NCBI GenBank assembly: GCA_023451395.1
Contig: JAEXZL010000191.1
Span: forward strand, 1-26,385
Length of the DNA: 26,385 nucleotides
DNA from: Bacillota bacterium
Lineage (GTDB): Bacteria; Bacillota; Clostridia; Clostridiales; Clostridiaceae
Reading direction: 5' to 3'
This document shows, piece after piece, positions 23,501 to 26,385 of the stretch (positions are counted from its first letter, which is position 1; each line of letters begins with the position of its first letter). Under the pieces are notes generated by a model. It saw only the letters and a program-made list of their open reading frames with translations, searched no databases and was not told the DNA's origin. A program made the translations under genes and the position numbers.

Positions 23501-24433
23501 ATGAAAGTTGACCGTCTAATATCAATAATAATGTTGCTACTGCAGCGAAAAACCATAACCGCACTGGAACTTGCAAAGATTTTTGAAGTTTCCACCAGAA
23601 CTATATATCGTGACATTGAGGCTATTAACCAAGCTGGAATTCCTATCGTTACTAGTCCAGGACCCACAGGTGGTATTTGTATTATGGAACAATATCGTGT
23701 TGATAAGCGTTTGTTCACAATATCTGACCTTACCTCATTACTAATAGGGCTAAAAGGATTCCATAGTGTTGTATCTGATGGAACAGTTAAAAATACAATA
23801 GCAAAAATTAAAGGAATGGTTCCCGAGGAACAGATAACGGAAATTGAGCAAAAAGCCAATGAAATTGTTTTTGATATGACCCCTTGGGTAGATGACAGTC
23901 GACATAGCAGCTACTTTTCTATATTTAAAAAAGCAATTTCCCAAAGGCAAATACTTATTTTGGAATACAAAAATTCAAAAGGCAGTTTAAGCACAAGAGA
24001 GATAGAACCCTATCGCTTGCTCAATAAAAATAAGGTTTGGTACTTGCAAGGGTATTGCTTATTGCGAAACGAACTACGGACATTTCGTTTTTATAGGATA
24101 GAAAAAGTATCCGAAACAAATAAAACCTTTGAACCACGGAAAATAGACCTTTCTGAGTTTAATGAAAACTTTTACGAGACATCGTCAAAAGTTGAAGTTA
24201 CAATTCGCTTTCATGAAAACAACAAGGCAGATATAATTGGTTATTGCGGTGATGGTATAATTGAAACATTCAAGGATGGATATTATACAGGAAAAATTAT
24301 CACAATGGATAATGAAGATGGCTATAAAACTTTATTTCAATTTGGAGATAAATGTGAGTGTCTTGCACCGAAACGGGTACGGGATTATTTAGCTAATTTG
24401 TCTGCGAGCATTGCAAAGCTGTATGCTGAGTAA
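23501..24433 (+). CDS. HTH/WYL-domain transcriptional regulator (YafY/DeoR-like)
   Basis: The 310-residue protein has an N-terminal winged helix (residues about 5-60: LELAKIFEVSTRTIYRDIEA, then INQAGIPIV) and a WYL-type domain (about 140-220: ILEYKNSKGSL, EIEPYRLL, WYLQGYCLLR, FRFYRIEKV) followed by the C-terminal WCX-like part. WYL proteins sense ligands such as nucleic acids or small metabolites and act as repressors or activators. Its promoter lies under a 10-bp inverted repeat, so it probably regulates itself and the divergent reductase-like gene. AAAGGA stands seven bases before the ATG. It is not evidently part of the purine cluster. Confidence 0.88.
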   Translation: MKVDRLISIIMLLLQRKTITALELAKIFEVSTRTIYRDIEAINQAGIPIVTSPGPTGGICIMEQYRVDKRLFTISDLTSLLIGLKGFHSVVSDGTVKNTIAKIKGMVPEEQITEIEQKANEIVFDMTPWVDDSRHSSYFSIFKKAISQRQILILEYKNSKGSLSTREIEPYRLLNKNKVWYLQGYCLLRNELRTFRFYRIEKVSETNKTFEPRKIDLSEFNENFYETSSKVEVTIRFHENNKADIIGYCGDGIIETFKDGYYTGKIITMDNEDGYKTLFQFGDKCECLAPKRVRDYLANLSASIAKLYAE

Positions 24434-24736
24434 TTCAGTGGAAAATTATATTGAAAATAAAATCATCTATAAAAAATTCTTTACATAGATATCTTTATTA
24501 TGATAAAATACAGTGAATGTAAAAACAAATCTTTAATTCGGTATAGAGAGACCGACAAGATTGTAATATTGGAAGGCCTAAGTGGTATTTACCTCTTTTG
24601 CTGTGAAATTTGATGATACAATCTTGCTATGCTTATTTGCATTGCAGGATTTTTTTTGCAAATTTCTCTATTACAATAAGGTTTAAGTAATTCATTTACT
24701 AAGAATCACAAATAATATTTCCAGGAGGTTTTTACT
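24434..24736 (+). promoter_or_regulatory. Leader region of the uracil permease gene (303 bp, no gene)
   Basis: This stretch carries an extended -10 promoter, TTTACA (24480-24485), 18 bases, TAAAAT (24504-24509, preceded by TGA), followed by the PyrR attenuator described separately and AGGAGG before the ATG at 24737. Nothing else coding is visible. Confidence 0.75.
24538..24657 (+). promoter_or_regulatory. PyrR-dependent transcription attenuator
   Basis: The three mutually exclusive structures of a PyrR attenuator can be traced. The PyrR binding hairpin is TCGGT-ATAGAGAG-ACCGA (24538-24555), followed by CAAGATT; it matches the B. subtilis consensus loop with its GAGAG. The antiterminator pairs ACAAGATTGTA (24555-24565) with TACAATCTTG (24617-24626). 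The terminator pairs ATCTTGCTATGC (24621-24632) with GCATTGCAGGAT (24639-24650) and ends in T7. The antiterminator overlaps both other hairpins. PyrR bound to UMP/UTP would free the terminator arm and stop transcription of the permease gene. Confidence 0.85.
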
Positions 24737-26080
24737 ATGGCAAATCATGAAAAATTCATTGCTAATGACGGTATTTATGATGCAAGGAAATTAGGTACTC
24801 CCAAAATGATTCTTCTAGGACTTCAGCATACCTTTGCTATGTTTGGTGCAACGGTTCTGGTTCCTATGATAACAGGACTTGATATGTCCACAACACTTCT
24901 TATGGCAGGTCTAGGAACACTATTATTCCACCTCTTAACAAAAGGAAAGGTTCCAGCTTTTCTTGGTTCTTCCTTTGCATTTCTCGGAGGCTATGCTGCT
25001 ATAGCTCCTAAAATTATGCTAGAAAATGGCCAAGAAGTACCTAATATTGAAATGCTTCCATATGCTTGTCTAGGTGTTGCAGCTGCAGGTATTATTTATC
25101 TTATTCTCGCATTCTTTATTAAGTCCTTTGGTGTTAAGAGGGTAATGAAATTCTTCCCTCCTATAGTTACAGGTCCTATAATTATATCAATTGGTCTCAG
25201 CCTTGCTGGTACAGCTGTTTCTAGCAGTTCTACAAACTGGACCCTAGCACTAATTGCCCTTTCAGTAATAATAATATGTAATATTTGGGGTAAAGGAATG
25301 GTAAAAATCGTTCCAATTCTTATAGGTATTGTAGTATCTTATATAGCAGCCATCTTCATGGGTGTTGTTGATTTTACAGCAGTTGCTGAAGCAGCCTGGA
25401 TTGGCTTCCCTATCAAGGCAGAAGCCTTAGTATTCGGAAATATTAAAGACTCCTCCCTTGCAATTAGTGCAATTATTGCAATAGCTCCCATAGCTCTTGC
25501 AACAATGATGGAGCATATTGGTGATATCTCTGCTATCTCATCAACAACAGAAAAAGACTTCATCTCCGATCCTGGCCTTCATAGAACACTTTTAGGTGAC
25601 GGTCTTGCAACTACCCTAGCGTCACTCTTTGGTGGCCCTGCAAACACAACTTATGGGGAAAATACTGGTGTTCTAGCTCTAACAAAGGTGTACGACCCTA
25701 GAGTAGTACGTATTGCTGCTTGCTTTGCAATCTTATTTTCTCTATGTCCAAAGTTTGCCGCATTAATTAATACAATTCCTGCTGGAATAGTAGGTGGTGT
25801 ATCCTTTGTACTTTATGGTATGATTTCTGCAATAGGTATTAGAAACCTCGTTGAAAACCAGGTTGACTTCTCTAAGAGCAGAAACCTAATAATTGCAGCT
25901 GTTATACTTGTAACTGCTTTAGGTGGAGTGCAGATACCAATTAATGAAACTGCAAGCCTTACAAGCCTTGCCATTGCTTCCTTAGCAGGAATTATCCTAA
26001 ATGTAATTATTCCTGGTGAAGATTATGAGTCAAAAGCTAAGGATAATGAAGTACCTAAGGGAAATACATATAACGTATAA
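24737..26080 (+). CDS. uraA: Uracil permease (NCS2 family)
   Basis: The 447-residue membrane protein belongs to the NCS2/NAT family and resembles UraA. The TM8 substrate-site motif MMEHIGD and, 49 residues later, the GENTG motif give the same glutamate pair as UraA E241 and E290. The signature E-N-x-G instead of Q-N-x-G marks uracil rather than purine transport. It probably imports uracil with protons. The N-terminus is preceded by AGGAGG and a PyrR attenuator, which independently points to pyrimidine control. It is monocistronic, closed by a palindromic terminator identical in core to the one after the purine permease gene at 17713. The gene symbol pyrP is an alternative name in Bacillus. 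Confidence 0.93.
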   Translation: MANHEKFIANDGIYDARKLGTPKMILLGLQHTFAMFGATVLVPMITGLDMSTTLLMAGLGTLLFHLLTKGKVPAFLGSSFAFLGGYAAIAPKIMLENGQEVPNIEMLPYACLGVAAAGIIYLILAFFIKSFGVKRVMKFFPPIVTGPIIISIGLSLAGTAVSSSSTNWTLALIALSVIIICNIWGKGMVKIVPILIGIVVSYIAAIFMGVVDFTAVAEAAWIGFPIKAEALVFGNIKDSSLAISAIIAIAPIALATMMEHIGDISAISSTTEKDFISDPGLHRTLLGDGLATTLASLFGGPANTTYGENTGVLALTKVYDPRVVRIAACFAILFSLCPKFAALINTIPAGIVGGVSFVLYGMISAIGIRNLVENQVDFSKSRNLIIAAVILVTALGGVQIPINETASLTSLAIASLAGIILNVIIPGEDYESKAKDNEVPKGNTYNV

Positions 26081-26112
26081 GTTTTTAATAAAATAATTAA
26101 ACCTTTAATTTT

Positions 26113-26145
26113 AAAAGCCATTGGATATCCAATGGCTTTTTATTA
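26113..26145 (+). terminator. Palindromic terminator after the uracil permease gene
   Basis: AAAAGCCATTGGAT and its exact complement (26113-26140) followed by T and ATTA repeat base for base the terminator core at 19059-19091. Confidence 0.9.
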
Positions 26146-26148
26146 AAA

Positions 26149-26322
26149 TTATAAATTTAATTTAATTCTTCTAATACTATATTCAAAATTATCCTCATCA
26201 AAATTTAAAATACCATATGATGCTTTTGGCTCATCATTAGGTAAGCCAACGCTTCCTACGAGACTGTAAAAATTTTTGTGTAAATAACAAATAAGACCTT
26301 CTGGATTAATGGTAAAATAAAA
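26149..26322 (-). pseudogene. 5'-truncated remnant of a metallophosphoesterase (YfcE-like) gene
   Basis: On the minus strand an open frame of 57 codons ends in TAA at 26149-26151 and is preceded by an in-frame stop at 26323-26325, with no start codon. It encodes GLICYLHKNFYSLVGSVGLP, then NDEPKASYGILNFDEDN. This resembles the C-terminal end of calcineurin-like phosphoesterases, where N-P-G-S-V-G-x-P-R and a D-P-R-A-S-Y motif are conserved. The metal-binding N-terminal three quarters are absent because the next gene starts at 26344. I infer a decayed gene cut by rearrangement. A short real gene is less likely without a start. Confidence 0.55.
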
Positions 26323-26343
26323 TTAATCTAGGAGGTTTTTTAT

Positions 26344-26385
26344 ATGGCAAGATCAAGAAAAATTCCACCAGAGAGAAAAGCTCTG
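26344..26385 (+). CDS. Start of an unidentified gene (runs off the right edge)
   Basis: ATG at 26344 has AGGAGG eight bases upstream and opens MARSRKIPPERKAL, 14 codons to the edge. The basic start would be compatible with, for example, a small spore DNA-binding protein, but too little is visible to assign a family. Confidence 0.6.
   Translation, partial: MARSRKIPPERKAL

Overview
The window looks like a chromosomal segment of an anaerobic, low-GC Clostridia species. The signs are strong AGGAGG-type ribosome binding sites, AT-rich intergenic DNA, TTG/GTG alternative starts, a PyrR-type attenuator, a CsbD protein and a gene set typical of purinolytic clostridia. I cannot name the species from the sequence.

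Left edge: the N-terminal 72 codons of a RecQ helicase run off the window on the minus strand (1-216).

Main block (447-19050): a purine/urate catabolism island in two divergent arms around a 365-bp control region (12283-12647). The minus-strand arm, in transcription order, is ssnA, ygfK, a dihydropyrimidinase/hydantoinase, a two-domain (2Fe-2S plus Mo) xanthine-dehydrogenase-like hydroxylase, a TetR regulator, an XdhC-type protein, a MocA-type cytidylyltransferase and a MoeA-like protein. The plus-strand arm is dpaL (ygeX), ygeY, ygeW, yqeA (carbamate kinase) and an NCS2 purine permease. Together they suggest uptake of xanthine/urate, Mo(-Se) hydroxylase chemistry with its cofactor factory, reduction of the ring by YgfK, ring opening by two amidohydrolases, removal of carbamoyl groups by YgeY/YgeW, ATP recovery by carbamate kinase, and cleavage of 2,3-diaminopropionate to pyruvate and ammonia. 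The order of steps is inference. A shared inverted repeat, TTTGATT-N4-AATCAAA, overlaps the promoter of the minus arm and recurs in front of ygeY, so it is a good operator candidate for this regulon.

Right part (19051-26385): smaller unrelated units. These are a CsbD-like stress protein, an orphan BtrH_N/DUF4872 protein, a stand-alone FakA-like small domain, an ECF sigma/anti-sigma pair with a recognisable ECF-type promoter, a divergent dihydrofolate-reductase-like/WYL-regulator pair around a palindromic operator, and a uracil permease behind a well-formed PyrR attenuator. The two NCS2 permease genes end in the same palindromic terminator. Beyond the second one lie a 5'-truncated metallophosphoesterase remnant and the first codons of another gene.

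Oddities include two degenerate purine-rich heptanucleotide repeat arrays (3159-3236 and 17503-17621), a 24-bp tandem duplication at the xdhC/mocA junction, a domain-swapped XdhC, and a Glu-to-Gln change at a key permease position.
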